A stretch of 64,000 nt of DNA from Stagonosporopsis chrysanthemi (taxonomy: Eukaryota > Ascomycota > Dothideomycetes > Pleosporales > Didymellaceae): contig JAFISE010000116.1 in NCBI GenBank assembly GCA_022560025.1, positions 1 to 64,000 on the forward strand, read 5' to 3'. The position numbers and the translations under genes were made by a program. Below the pieces are notes generated by a model. The model was not told where the DNA came from. It saw only the letters and a list, made by a program, of their open reading frames with translations, and did no database searches. Below are positions 44,790 to 56,558 of the stretch, piece after piece. Position 1 is the first letter of the stretch. Each line of letters opens with the position of its first letter.

Positions 44790-45846
44790 ATGCCGAGCGT
44801 ATCAACAATCCTCAAGGGCCTCTTCGCCCTGGCGCCTCTTGTCGCTGCCGCTCCTGCTCGTCTCGATGCTCGTCAGGAGTCTTCTTCTTCTTCCGCAGCC
44901 GCGCCGTCTGCGACCTCGCCAACGGGGTCTGCGCCTGCGGCCATGGCAACTTTGAGCGATGTCGACATCCTTCAGTTGTAAGTGCACACGACCAACTGTC
45001 TATGTATCAGAGCTGACAATCCTAGTGCTCTGACTGCTGAGCATCTCGAGTCGACCTACTACAAGCAGGGTTTCGCGAAGTTCCCCATGAGCGACTTCCA
45101 GGCTCTCGGTCTTAACGAGGGCCAGATCAAGTCTCTCATGGGCGTTGGCATGACCGAGGCTACTCACGTCACCACCCTGATGTCTGCGATCACTGGCGCT
45201 GGCGCAAAGCCCGTCGAGCCCTGTGAATACAACTTCGATGCTGCCCTTACCAGCGCCGACACCATGGTCAAGACCGCCCGTGTCCTCGAGGCCGTCGGTG
45301 TCTCCGCCTACCTCGGTGCGGCCCCCATGGTCAACTCATCTGACGTCCTTGCCGCCGCTGCGTCCATCGTCACCGTCGAAGCACGCCACCAGGCTTTCAT
45401 TCGCGTTGCTTCCGGCGCTGAGCCCGTCCCTGCTGCCTTCGATGTCGCCCTCCAGCCCCGCGCTGTTTTCACCCTCCTTGCCCAGTTCATCAAGTCCTGC
45501 CCCCAGGGCTCGAACCTGAACATCCAGGCCTTCCCCGCCATCGCGCTGCAGAACCCCGAGCAGGCCACCGTTGGTCAGAACCTGAAGCTCGCCGATCCCG
45601 CAAGTCCTGCTGGTGCCTCTTTCTGCGCTTTCGTTGCTCCGTAAGTCAATTTCCCCGTCATTCTATTTCACGAACGAATATTCTAACTATCTCAATAGTG
45701 GCGGCAACCAGTTCTCGAAGATCGAGAACGGCAACTGCATGGTCCCCCAGAACCTGCAGGGTGAGGTCTACATGATGATCACCAAGACCGAGTCCGTAAA
45801 GGACGACCAGATCCTCGCCGGCCCCTCCGTCATCCAGCCCTCGTAG
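44790..45846 (+). CDS. secreted ferritin-like protein, Rds1 stress-response type
   Basis: Three exons, 44790-44977, 45026-45640 and 45699-45846, encode 316 residues. Introns have GTAAGT donors and end CCTAG and ATAG. Residues 1-20 are a signal peptide (ILKGLFALAPLVAAAPA), followed by a Ser/Ala-rich spacer. The rest is the ferritin-like domain of the Rds1 family: DVDILQFALTAEHLESTYYK, DVLAAAASIVTVEARHQAFI and the C-terminal FSKIENGNCMVPQNLQGEVY. Glu/His pairs (TAEHLE; VEARHQ) sit where ferritin-fold proteins carry ligands, but metal binding is not established. S. pombe rds1 responds to glucose, ammonium and phosphate limitation. Codon use is strongly C-ending, suggesting high expression. Confidence 0.88.
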
Positions 45847-46549
45847 ACGTCTTGCCCTGTGCAAACACGTCTCTCCCTGCCCCTTCCTCCACCTTCCCCA
45901 GTATCGTGGCGGACAACGCAGACGAGCGCACGTCGAAACCAAACCAAAGAGCAAAAGGGGCACACACACAAACACTCCAGCTACATTCGCACAACAACAA
46001 TAGCACGACAAGAATACAACAAGTGTTTCTCCACCCCCTCAAGACCTCGAAAGTTCCCTTTCCCTTTCTGTAGATGAGTTTTCCCCCGTATCGAAGTTTG
46101 TGTCGTCGCGGCTGAGGTAGTTTCGGTACAGAGATGAGAGATAAATCAGCCCTGATGTCCATGTCCGCAGATACCCCAGATCAGATACGACGCCTTTGTA
46201 CGCTTGATGCGCACGGGGCAGTAATTTAATGGTGAAGAATTTTCTTCTTTCCAATATGTTTCTGTGCCATGTGTTGATGTTGATGATGTTGGTGCGAGTG
46301 GGGCGGTGGTGTGGTGTGGTGAGGAGTCCTGAAATCTGGCGTCGTGCGTGGGGTGTTTCAGTGATGCTGGAAGGTGTCTTATGTGCGTGTGTTATGGAGT
46401 GATGCATTGTGGGGGGTGGGATACACGTCAGCCTCGCTCATGGTGCTTCAAAGGTGAATAATCTTACACTGACAGCCCTCGAAGGCATTACTATGGGAGT
46501 ACCGTGAAAGCATAAATTCATTATTGGTATCAGTATACTAAATCTCAAC
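45847..46549. other. intergenic between convergent genes
   Basis: 3' flanks of the Rds1-like gene and hmgA. CA-rich and T-rich stretches are present; no gene seen. Confidence 0.6.
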
Positions 46550-48024
46550 TCAAGTATAATGTGGCACCTGCGCCATGTCCCCCTCTGTCCCGCTGGCCAC
46601 AGCCCTGACCCCGTTGTCGATTTTTTGCCCAGGCTTCAGTCTGAAATGCGGCTTCAGCGGCTCCCAGCTCTCGGCGTTGTAGTCTTCCTGCACCTTTGCG
46701 CATTTCTTGAGCCCCCAATCCGTGACACCAATCATCAAACAGCTCTCGAACATGAATGCCATGCTGCCCTCACCGACCTTGTGGGGTGTCAATTGCGCAT
46801 TCGAGGCCTTCTCGTGTGTCGACGCATCCGGACCATGTCCGCTCATGACGTTGTGCAGCGAGGCGCCTGCGGCCTGGAAACCACCGCCTGTTTTGGCATC
46901 GTACTGTCCGTGGATAAGCCCCATAAATTCGGACATAGTGTTGCGGTGATACCAGGGTGGGCGGAAGGTGTCTTCAGCGACGAGCCAACGCGGCGGGAAG
47001 ATGACGAAGTCGGCAATGGCGGTGCCGGGAGAGGCGCTCTGGCAAGTCAAGACGGTATAGATGGATGGGTCGGGGTGGTCGTATGACACGCTGCCTATAG
47101 TGTTGTAGCGGCCCAGGTCATATTTGTACGGGTAGTACAGACCGTGCCAGGCGACAACATCGAAGGGAGTGTGGTCTTGCTTCGCGGCGTAGAGATAGCC
47201 GGCGAACTTAGCCAGGATGGTCCACGCGCTGCCTGTATCTTCGTCGAAGTCGGCGACTGGCGCTTGGAAGTCGCGCGCATTGGCGAGACAGTTGGAACCG
47301 ATGGGGCCCAGCTCGGGGAGCTCGAAGTGGCCTTCGTACAGCTCTAGGATGTAGCCTCGAACGGGGCCATTCGGGAGTGTGACTCGGTATCTGATGCCGC
47401 GAGGAATCACGCAAATCTCGTTGGGGCGAACAACGAGGCGACCGAGTTCGGTCTGGATATCGAGAACGCCGTGCTGAGGAACAATGAGGAAGTCGCCGTC
47501 TGCAGAGTAGAAGGCTTCATTTGCTGCCATATCTTTGCCTGCTGCATAGATGAAGTAGCCAACGCCGGTCTTCATGGTGGGATCTCCAGCGCCAGCAACG
47601 AGGTGCAGTGAGTGCACCCAGTCCACTGTCTCGTCAAGATCGAACGGGTCCCATCGTAGTTGGTTGGGAATGAAATGGATCTTCTCCCAGGGCTTGTTCT
47701 CGGGGTTTGTGTTAAAAGTACTTGATTCACGCGCCTCGAAGTTGCTGTGGCCGCACGAGGGCAGTATGCGGTAAAGCCATGACTGCTGATTCTTGTGTCG
47801 CGGAGCTGTGAATGCTGTGCCAGAGAGCTTCTCAGCGTAAAGACCTAGCGGAGGCTTTTGTGGCGAGTTGGCAGCAATTGGCAGTGCACCCTCTACTGCT
47901 TCTGTTCTGATACATTGTGAGCAGAATGTAATCGTTGTGTTGCCAGTAAAGCTTACTCGTGGTAGGAGGCAAAACCATTCTGATACCTGTACTTCTCCTT
48001 GAAGTTGAATTGTGTGGAGGGCAT
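46550..48024 (-). CDS. hmgA: homogentisate 1,2-dioxygenase
   Basis: Two exons, 48024-47957 and 47906-46550, encode 474 residues. The 50-nt intron starts GTAAGC and ends ATCAG, joining FASYH-E-TEAVEGALP. The start is MPSTQFNFKEKYRYQNG. The enzyme opens the homogentisate ring to maleylacetoacetate in Phe/Tyr catabolism. Family blocks are GLYAEKLSGTAFTAPRHKNQ, NQLRWDPFDLDETVDWVHSL, the metal-site stretch FRPPWYHRNTMSEFMGLIHG (His and Glu ligands) and LHNVMSGHGPDASTHEKA (further His). It is slightly longer than A. nidulans HmgA. It is divergent from fahA with 481 nt between starts, a shared promoter arrangement typical of this catabolic pair. Confidence 0.95.
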
Positions 48025-48505
48025 AATGATGGTTGGTGAGCTGTCTTTGATAGTGTGTGGAACTACCCCAGATCAAAACCAGAACGTAGTTTTAGGTCGG
48101 ATTGTCCCTGAATATATGCAGCAAGCTCCTGGAACGGCAGCAACGCGGTGCAACTTTCGAGACTGCAACATGTCTGCTTAGTGACTTAGTGACTGCGGTA
48201 AAAGGCGGCTCGGATTCCGTTGGCGGGAATAACCCGCATTTTCCCGTCGTCACCCTCCATCAGTAGCCGTCAATGTTGCTGCAATCACGACATGGCGGGC
48301 AGCGACGCGATCGGAACACGCTTTCCGACTCTGTTGACGATACACACAGATGCTCGGAATTGGAGAGTACATTGAGCGCTGCAAATTCGATAAGAAAGCA
48401 TCACACCACCTTTGTTCTTGACGAGCTTCGTGCCCCGCGAATACTCACGGCGCGGCAATCCCAGGCTCTTCAGCACCAGCAGCAAAGCAGCACCAACGCC
48501 CAACC
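48025..48505. promoter_or_regulatory. shared divergent promoter hmgA / fahA
   Basis: The 481 nt between the two start codons must carry both promoters. Co-induction by phenylalanine or phenylacetate is known for this gene pair in Aspergillus; the sites responsible are not identified here. Confidence 0.6.
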
Positions 48506-49857
48506 ATGACTTCCTTACGCTCATGGTTTAGCATTCCTCGAGGCTCCCACTTCTCGCTCGCAAACATCCCCTTCGGTATCATCTCGACAGCGTCAACGAC
48601 ACCACGAGTCGCTGTTGCAATTGGTGATCATGCGCTGGATCTCGAGGCCTTTGCAGCAAACAACGGCTTTTCAGGGCTGTCGACAATCCAGCCACACCAG
48701 GCGGTCTTCTCACAACCGTCACTGAACGCTTTTGCTGCACTTGGGCGGCCCATCCATTCCGTTGTGCGCAAATACATCCAGAGCGTCTTCACCGAGAATA
48801 CTGAGTTTCCAGACGTGCTGAAAAACAACCAGTTGTTGCAGAGGCAAGTTTTGATTCCACTACAAGATGTGAAGAAGCACTTGCCTTTCAAGATCGGCGA
48901 CTACACCGACTTCTTCGCTGGCATGAACCATGCCTACAACTGCGGAGTAATCTTCCGTGGGCCACAGAACGCACTGCAACCCAACTACAAGCATCTCCCT
49001 GTGGGCTACCATGGGCGGGCATCATCTGTTGTCCCGTCAGGAACACCAATTCGACGACCAAATGGCCAGATCCTACTCAACCCGACCGCTGAGAACAAAC
49101 AACCAACTTTCTCACCCTGCAAAAAGCTCGATATCGAACTCGAGCTTGGCGCATTCGTGTGCGGGTCCAACGAGCAAGGAACCCCTATATCGATCGATAA
49201 GGCTGCAGACAATATCTTCGGTGTTGTCTTGATGAACGACTGGTCAGCGCGAGATATCCAAGCCTGGGAGTATGTTCCCCTCGGACCATTCAACGCAAAA
49301 AACTTCGGCACAACCATCAGTACGTGGGTTGTTCTCGCAGATGCGCTGGAGCCCTTCAAGGTCGAGGGCTTAGAGAATGACGGTAACGTATTGCCGTATC
49401 TTAAAGAGAAGGATGAGAAGTCTGTGTACGACATCAACCTTCAGGTAGACGTGAAGAGTAAGTTCAGTCCGCAGTTTTGCACTGTCATGACTTATAAACT
49501 GCAGCATCATCCGGTCACAACACCACAATATCAAAGGTCAACGCACGAAATCTGCTATGGTCGTTCCCGCAGATGCTTGCGCACCACACCATCACCGGCT
49601 GTCCATTCCAGCCTGGTGATCTCCTTGGCTCTGGCACGATAAGCGGCGATTCTCCGGCCGAATATGGAAGCTTCATAGAACAGAGCCAGAATGGCAAGGA
49701 TCCCATCAGACTGAGTGGTGGCGAGATGAGGACGTTCTTGGAGGATGGTGATGAAATTATCATCAAGGGTTTCTGCGGGCTGGACGAGGAAGCATTGGTA
49801 GGGTTTGGTGAGTGTGTAGGCAGGATCGAGCCTGCCTTGGAGCTCAAGTTCGATTGA
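48506..49857 (+). CDS. fahA: fumarylacetoacetate hydrolase
   Basis: Two exons, 48506-49457 and 49505-49857, encode 434 residues. The 47-nt intron (GTAAGT ... CTGCAG) joins LQVDVK-TSSGHNTT. The enzyme splits fumarylacetoacetate into fumarate and acetoacetate, the last step of Tyr degradation. Conserved blocks are GDYTDFFAGMNHAYNCG (catalytic His), LPVGYHGRASSVVPSGTP, the metal ligands in KKLDIELELGAFV and VVLMNDWSARDIQAWEYVPL, and the C-terminal DLLGSGTISGDSPAEYGS. Length matches eukaryotic FAH. No maleylacetoacetate isomerase (maiA) gene is found next to it. Confidence 0.95.
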
Positions 49858-50741
49858 GATACCCAACAAAAGCATACACAGAAGGACCAATCGCAAAGGC
49901 ATTATCATTGTGATTCAGCGCACTGAGTGATGTGGTATCGTTCACGTCAAGCCTATCCAAGGCCACGAACGACTACAAGTCTTAGCTCCTGATCATATGT
50001 GGCACATACAATTCACTCTAGCAGGTATGTGTTTGTGTTGTACTGTAGCTCTCACTGAAAGTTTGTTCGGCAGCGCTTGGAACAGCAGTAAACCACTGGG
50101 ACTGTACTTACCGCACTCGCTACCATCGCCTCGGCCTATCGTACACAGATTTAGCGAATCTGTTCGCAAGGCAACAAAACATGAAGAGCAAATTCCACCT
50201 GGATGAGGAAGTATTCCGCCGTCCACAAATCCAAGCTCCGCAGCGTACGATGTCTGCATTGAACAACACCTCAATTGTGGAGTCCGAGATCGACAGCCGT
50301 GGTTTCGATGTCCAAAATAAATCTCTGTGCGATGCCTACAGAGTCGTGGTATGCCCTAAATAGCTAGCCCATCATCTTACCCCACAGCGCAGCTCCCCGC
50401 ACCACGCTAGGGGTCACATCTCCTGCGACATCAGCGGTTCAATTCCGCAACCACGTCTCCATTCAACCACTTCTTAGACGGCGGACATGGCGCTAACGCC
50501 CCGCTTTGCTGTGTCCAGCAAGCGGCAGACATGTCGGATCGTGCATCCAGTGACGCGCCGCGCATTTGCGCTGAGACAGGCGTCCAGGATGTGGTAAAGT
50601 GCGGATTCTTGGAGTGACCCGCGTTGGACCGCAATGCGTGGGCCAAGCAGACGAGTGTTGGTATAAGTGCGGCTTCCTCCCCCACGGCCTATGATACCAA
50701 GCTTCACATCTCTTGAAACGACAGTTCGAGCAGTCAGCAGC
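49858..50741. other. intergenic, upstream of the P450
   Basis: 3' flank of fahA and promoter of the P450. No gene or convincing tRNA; a B-box-like stretch near 50437 was rejected. Confidence 0.55.
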
Positions 50742-52404
50742 ATGTCGATTCCCATTTACGTCGCCGGTGCCGTTGTCGTGGGCTTCTTCCTGTACAGGTT
50801 CATGTATGGGACTGATACACCACACATCAAAGGCCTTCCTGAAGTACCTGGTCTTCCTGTGTTCGGCAGCTTGTATGAGCTCGGGACAAATCACGCAAAA
50901 GTAGCTCAAGGATGGGCAAAGAAATACGGTCCAGTGTTCCAGGTTCGAATGGGCAACAGGGTAAGGAAACCCTCATCTCATTTGCAAGAATTACAAGCTC
51001 ACGTTGTCCCAGAGAATCGTCTTCGCCAATTCCTTCGAATCTGTTCGGCATCTGTGGATCACGAACCAATCCGCCCTCATCTCGCGGCCCATGCTCCACA
51101 CTTTCCACAAAGTAGTTTCCTCGTCCCAGGGCTTTACGATTGGCACCTCTCCGTGGGACGAGTCGTGCAAGAACCGCCGCAAGGCGGCTGCCACCGCCCT
51201 CAACCGGCCCGCCGTACAATCTTACATGCCACTTATTGACCTCGAGGCCACTGTCTCAATCAAAGAACTCCTCTCCGACAGCAAGGGCGGCGAACTAGAC
51301 CTCGATCCCCGTGCATACTGGCAGCGCTACGCGCTCAACACGTCGCTGACGCTCAACTATGGGTATCGCATTGACGGTAACAAGGACGCGCCGCTGCTGA
51401 AGGAGATCGTGGACGTGGAGCGCGGCGTGGGCAATTTCCGCTCCACTAGCAACAACTGGCAGGACTATGTCCCGCTGTTGCGGCTGTTTCCCAGTCAGAG
51501 CAATGAGGCAATCAAGTTCAAAAACAGGCGCGACGTGTATATGGATCGGCTGCTGAATACGCTGGAGGAGAAGATCCAGAACGGCACCGATAAGCCTTGC
51601 ATCACGGGTAACATCATCAAAGACCCCGAGGCCAAGCTGAGTAGAGGTACGCCGATCATCGTTCCAATCTCCTGATCCCGAAAAGCTCACTAACACCTCC
51701 CAGCCGAAATAAAATCCATCTGCCTGACCATGGTCTCCGCAGGCCTCGACACCGTCCCCGGCAACCTGATTATGGGTATCGCCTACCTAGCCACGCCCGC
51801 AGGCCAGAAAATCCAAGCCCGCGCCTATTCCGAGATCATGAAAGCCTACCCCGCCGGCGACGCATGGGAGCGCTGTCTGCACGAGGAGAAGATCCCCTAC
51901 ATCACCGCCCTTTACAAAGAGATCCTGCGCTACTGGACTGTGATCCCCATCTGCCTGCCGCGCGTGTCGATCAAACCGATCGAGTGGAACGGCGTCGTGA
52001 TCCCGCCAGGCACGACGTTTTATATGAATGCGTACGCGGCTGATTACGATGCTGAGCACTTCAAGGACCCGGACAAATTCGATCCGGAGCGTTATCTGGA
52101 TGTGCCGGATGGTGCGGGGACGCCGCACTACGGCTATGGTGCTGGGAGTAGGATGTGTGTGGGCAGTCATCTGGCGAATAGGGAGCTTTTTACTGCGTTC
52201 GTAAGGCTCATAAGCGCGTTTGAATTTACGCCGCCCAAGGACCCAAGGGACGAGGCGGTCATGGATTGTTTGGATGCGAACGATATCCCTACTAGTTTGA
52301 CGATGGAGCCGAAATACTTCAAGGTTGGGTTCAAACCAAGGGATCGTAAACAGCTGGATCAGTGGATCAAAGAGAGTGAGGAGAGAACGAAAGACCTGAT
52401 GTAG
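50742..52404 (+). CDS. cytochrome P450, CYP504 type (phenylacetate hydroxylase family)
   Basis: Three exons, 50742-50960, 51013-51646 and 51704-52404, encode 517 residues. Introns of 52 and 57 nt join GNR-RIVFANSF and LSR-AEIKSICL. An N-terminal anchor (IYVAGAVVVGFFLYRFM) places it on the ER. P450 landmarks are the I-helix SAGLDTVPGN, the K-helix EILR, PERY, and the heme loop YGAGSRMCVGSHLANREL with Cys ligand. Segments such as SSSQGFTIGTSPWDESCKNR and NFRSTSNNWQDYVPLLRLF are characteristic of CYP504, which hydroxylates phenylacetate at C2 (PhacA) or 3-hydroxyphenylacetate at C6 (PhacB) to give homogentisate. Its position beside fahA and hmgA fits that role. Which of the two substrates is used cannot be read from sequence alone. 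Confidence 0.9.
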
Positions 52405-52624
52405 GATTGTTCAGTATTGCATTCTTGAAGGCTGGCGTTATTCGCACAGCAATCAGCTCGTGTTTTTTATTGGAATAACCGAATGTACTAGATGTGCTAC
52501 ATCAATCCGCCAAAATTCCAGGCATGTGAATATGTCCAGTCCCGTCGCACCAATGTCGAATATTCAATATTGAACGTTTCTGCCACGGGCGTCCTCAAGA
52601 TCGGCAGTGCGCAGAAAAGCCAAA

Positions 52625-54290
52625 TTACTCCTCTGAGTCGCCATCAGTGGACTCATCAAACTCGTCAGGGTCGGCAGCCCATAGGATGAAAGGCCCGTTG
52701 TAGTCACTCTGGTCAAGTTAGCCATGATCAAAGTTGTACTCCAACCTTCAGAGCTGGTACTTACGTCGAAGTCGACTGTCTCCGATGCGAACCACCAACG
52801 GCCCACAATAATGCGGCCTCCCGGTACGACGACGCCTTCATAAGCCCAAAGGTTGTCCGAATCGACGTCGTCCAGATCTTGAAGGAAGTGCTTCATGAAA
52901 GTTATGCGCATCCAGCCTGGAATGCCGCACTGATCTGGAAGGGCGTTGAGCCAGCCAATTGCTTGAAAGTCGTCTTCAAGATCCGTGCCGGTACCTGTGA
53001 ATTGCAAGTTGGCATTTGGAGAAGTTTTCGCCTTGCTGCGGCCTTGAGTTTTCAGCGGTGGGTCAGATCCATACTCGCGCAATGAGTTCAAGCGCTCTTC
53101 GAAAACTGTTGGCCACTTCAGCTGACGTTCTGGGTGAAAATCGAGCTCAAGAGACTGTGCAAGTCAGCAATTATTATACAATGACCTACATCGACTCTCA
53201 CATACCTGGATCTTCCCCTCGTCGATGTTCTTGTCGATAAAGTATGTGTCAGTATCGTCGTCATCAGACAAAGCTCGAAGTTTTCCCTGTTCGTTAGGGT
53301 CAAGAAAAGAATACGTGCCCTTCCAGTGCCTACTCAAGGGGGTTACACCGTTCCTCAAAGACTGTTGCCATGCTGTTGGCTTTTGCTTTGCAGATAGATC
53401 CTCCATAGCGTCACTAAGAGTCATGTTCTCTTTGTTCATCATATGGAAGCGGAAGAAGTCAAGACACTTCATGACCCACTCCATGTTGACCTCAGTGTAG
53501 CCGACACCCTCGTAGATTGGAGCTTTGTTAGTCGCCGCATAAGCAGCACGTTGGAGCTGTTCGATAGCGAAAACGTGATGCTTGAGGTTGTCGTGTTCAA
53601 AAAGAAGAGAAGAGCATAGGATCTTGACAGCCGCAAGCATAGGGCTGATATCCGTCTTTTTGTTTGTCTCTGACCTTGTGCGTACATCTGGGGCGCGGCG
53701 GTCATTAAGGAGTATCTTGGAATTGAGGACGAAATCCAACAGGTGGTTCTGGTTCTTGCAACGCGGTCGATCATGCTCATCGAGATCGACAGTACCTTGG
53801 AACGACTCTGTAGAATGTAAGGTCAGTTCCAAAACTATACATCTTACCACGAAGATGGAATGCTGCAAATAGTAGTGCGCCCGTTGAACATGCGCTTACC
53901 AATTATCAGATCCCTGAGCACCTCGATGACATCCTGTTCACGCTTCTTGTATCCCCGGAAGAAATCATAGCCCGTGCCTCGACGAAGCAACTTGCTGCGC
54001 CGCTGGTATGCTCGTCGCAACTCCTTGTTGGTAGGTCCTTCTTTGAAAGCGTACTTCTCTCGGAACTTGTACCGCCAAAAGGAACCATGATCAGCGTCGA
54101 TAGCATCGTTTGTGCTTCGACAGACTAAACGGAATAAGACGATGTCCTTGTCAGTCTCGAGTTGATGGGCGATAGCTTTATTGAGCTACACTGCGTCAGT
54201 GTATCGGCGTGACGTAATGTATCTTAAGTGAATCACCTCGATTGGTAGTGTGTTGAATGCGGTATTCGCAGAGGGCGGTCCAAGAGACAT
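52625..54290 (-). CDS. F-box domain protein
   Basis: Five exons (54290-54237, 54185-53900, 53807-53206, 53154-52765, 52708-52625) encode 471 residues; introns are 51, 92, 51 and 56 nt and all phases agree. The start MSLGPPSANTAFNTLPIE leads into an F-box-like N-terminus, TLPIE-LNKAIAHQLETDKD, VLFRLVCRSTNDAID. F-box proteins link substrates to SCF ubiquitin ligases through Skp1. The rest (HGSFWRYKFREKYAF; GIPGWMRITFMKHFLQDLD; PGGRIIVGRWWFASE) matches a family expanded in Dothideomycetes as I recall it, with an acidic C-terminal tail. The acceptor of intron 1 must be TGTAG, since the CAG four bases upstream would bring in a stop. The substrate is unknown. Confidence 0.8.
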
Positions 54291-54966
54291 GTTGATTGTT
54301 TGCGCAAAGTTGAGACGACCTGAGGGTTTGTAGATTTTTAGGTCTAGTCGAGTTGGTCGAAGGGAAGCGACTGTTTCATCCAAGAGACTTTTATCATCGG
54401 GTGAGGATTGGTCTCGAGCGTGACGTGGGTGAGAGTGGTGGTTCTAGCGTCAAGTCTAAGTGAAGGCGACTTGCGATGGCCTTGTCCCTGAGTTGTGAGA
54501 AATAGCAATGATTTTTAGACCACGATCTTCTTCGCCAAATTTGATGCTGGTCGCGTGCAAGCCTGACAGGGTAGAGTACCAAGAACGCCCGGGTCAAGGG
54601 TCTGATGCAGAGGGAAAGAGAGGTGAACGTTGATGGCAGGCCTCAACCAGCATGTGCAACAGCGCTGATCGCAAGTGACCGCGAATGAACGTTAAATGAC
54701 AGTACTGTAAGTGCTAGTGTAAATCCAAATCTCTTAAAGTATGGCTATCTCGTTTTAACGTGTTCGTGGTGTTCAAAGTTGGGTGAGCACCAACAGTCTG
54801 CTGCAGTCACCATCGATACGCGCGTTTGCGCCTTCCCGTGCGCCAGAGTGTGAAACAAGATACTTGGCAATGTGAACGTGCTTTCGATATTCGTAAACGC
54901 ATTACATCCGTGCAACAAAACCATTCCACGCTTCGGCGACAACTGATTCTCAGGTGATGAATGAGC
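54291..54966. other. intergenic
   Basis: Upstream of the F-box gene and downstream of the dehydrogenase-type gene. Nothing recognisable. Confidence 0.55.
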
Positions 54967-56558
54967 TTAGACCAACATCGCGATAGCTGTTGCGCCGACG
55001 ATTGCAAGACCTGCACCACTCCAACTCTGTGCGACAGCAGCACTGCTGCTTCCTGTTGGCGAAGGCGCTGAAGTTCCAGTCCCCATACCAGTCGCGTTCG
55101 TACCGTTCGTCTGTGAGCCTACCTGGCTGACAGTGTCCACACCACTGCCGTCTTCCCTAGTGATGACATAGATTTCTCCTGTCGAATCACTGCTGAAGAA
55201 CAAACGGCCTTGGCTATCCCATGCCAGACCTGAAGGGCGGAAACAGCTGTCGGAACACTGCGAAAGATCTTGGTTGGAGACGATGTCGATTGCTGCGGTA
55301 GTGCTGTCTGCTTCTGCTGTCGGTGAACCATTTCCATCGAACTGGATGAAGCTGACTTTGTAGCCAATAGGGTTCTCGCGATTCCTAGTGTACGATGAGC
55401 GACAGTTCGGCATGACTTAGAAAAAGGGACCCCACCATGATCCGTGAAACGTGACCCACGCACCGGTACCATTGGTGTTGAACTTGATGTCAAGAGGAGC
55501 CATATGTGCCTGGAAGGTCACTCTAGGAGGGATGTGGTCATCCCGGCAGTTCTCGTCATTGACAGTATCGTTCTGGCTGCCAATAGCAAATTGAGAACCT
55601 ACGTTAATGCCTTCATTGTCTGGAATCTCGGATACATTCCATGCTGCGTAGCACGTTGGATAACCATAGTTGCCGCCTTGTTGCTCGTACTGGGTACCAT
55701 TAAGGTATCCATGAAAGTTCATCTCTTCTCCAGGGTTGTTTTGATTGATGAGTTCGGTCCCTCGCTGGAAGTTGTCGACACTGTTTTCAACCGAGTAAAC
55801 ACCGCCGGTCACCGGCTCCTCGCCAACACCAACGCTATTCCGGAGACCCCATCCAAGGAGCAGACCATCGTTGATAAAACTGTAGGCTTCCGAGGTAGCA
55901 TTCGTAAGGTTGAAAGCCTTGATAGTGGAAATTGCCGTGGACCTGTCCAGTGCACGAAGATCTACATTAGGCCCGCTGCCTCTGCTGACGAGCAGCATGC
56001 CAGGAGCGTTCTGACTGAGCAGAAGAGTGCGAGTTACATGTCCATCTGTGGGACCAAAGTCACCGATGACTTCGCGAGAGTCAGATGTCGTTCGACCCTT
56101 CGAGGCATCATAATCCCAGGCCCAAACATTGCTTGGGCCGGATGCATAGAGGGTTCTGCCGTCTTCGGAAAGGGCAAGGCCATGGTTCAACTGATGGCTG
56201 TCAACTCTCTACATGTGACATGAGACCTTGGGAGCACAAGCCCATATGCACTCACATTATTGTTGTCAGTCACATTCTGAACCACTCCCTCTTGCCTGAC
56301 ACAGCTTCCATCGCCAGCCAGTCTGATCCGCTTGACTCCCTGGCTCTGCTCTACCACCAATAGAGCACCTTCCGAATCGAACTGAAGGCTTCGGGGACGA
56401 GTCAGCTGGTTAGCGACGACCTGAACACGGAACCCAGGCGCCACCGAGGGAGCCGCATTCTGTGGAGCAATAGTGCTCGAGCAAGTACTGGACGCAGTAG
56501 ACTGCGCACTGGCGGCGTAGGCAATCGAAAACAGGATTGTCAGGCGCCTCAATGCCAT
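54967..56558 (-). CDS. secreted GPI-anchored sorbosone/pyranose dehydrogenase-type beta-propeller protein
   Basis: Three exons (56558-56256, 56208-55436, 55384-54967) encode 497 residues; introns are 47 and 51 nt and all phases fit. Residues 1-19 are a signal peptide (LRRLTILFSIAYAASAQS). The body resembles glucose/sorbosone dehydrogenases and the PQQ-dependent pyranose dehydrogenase (AA12) propeller: GFRVQVVANQLTRPRSLQF, LNHGLALSEDGRTLYASGPS, GLRNSVGVGEEP, GNYGYPTCYAAWNV, PLDIKFNTNGTGAWVTFHGS and SGLAWDSQGRLFFSSDSTGE. Many N-glycosylation sites are present. The C-terminus (Ser/Thr-rich, then AGLAIVGATAIAMLV) is a GPI signal, so it is probably on the cell surface or wall. Whether it binds PQQ or acts on sugars is not shown. 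Confidence 0.88.

Noticed and set aside
50345..50456. Possible tRNA: B-box-like GGTTCAATTCC with CGTGGT / ACCACG ends
   Set aside because: Length is over 110 nt, no D-arm or anticodon stem can be drawn, and the A box is missing.
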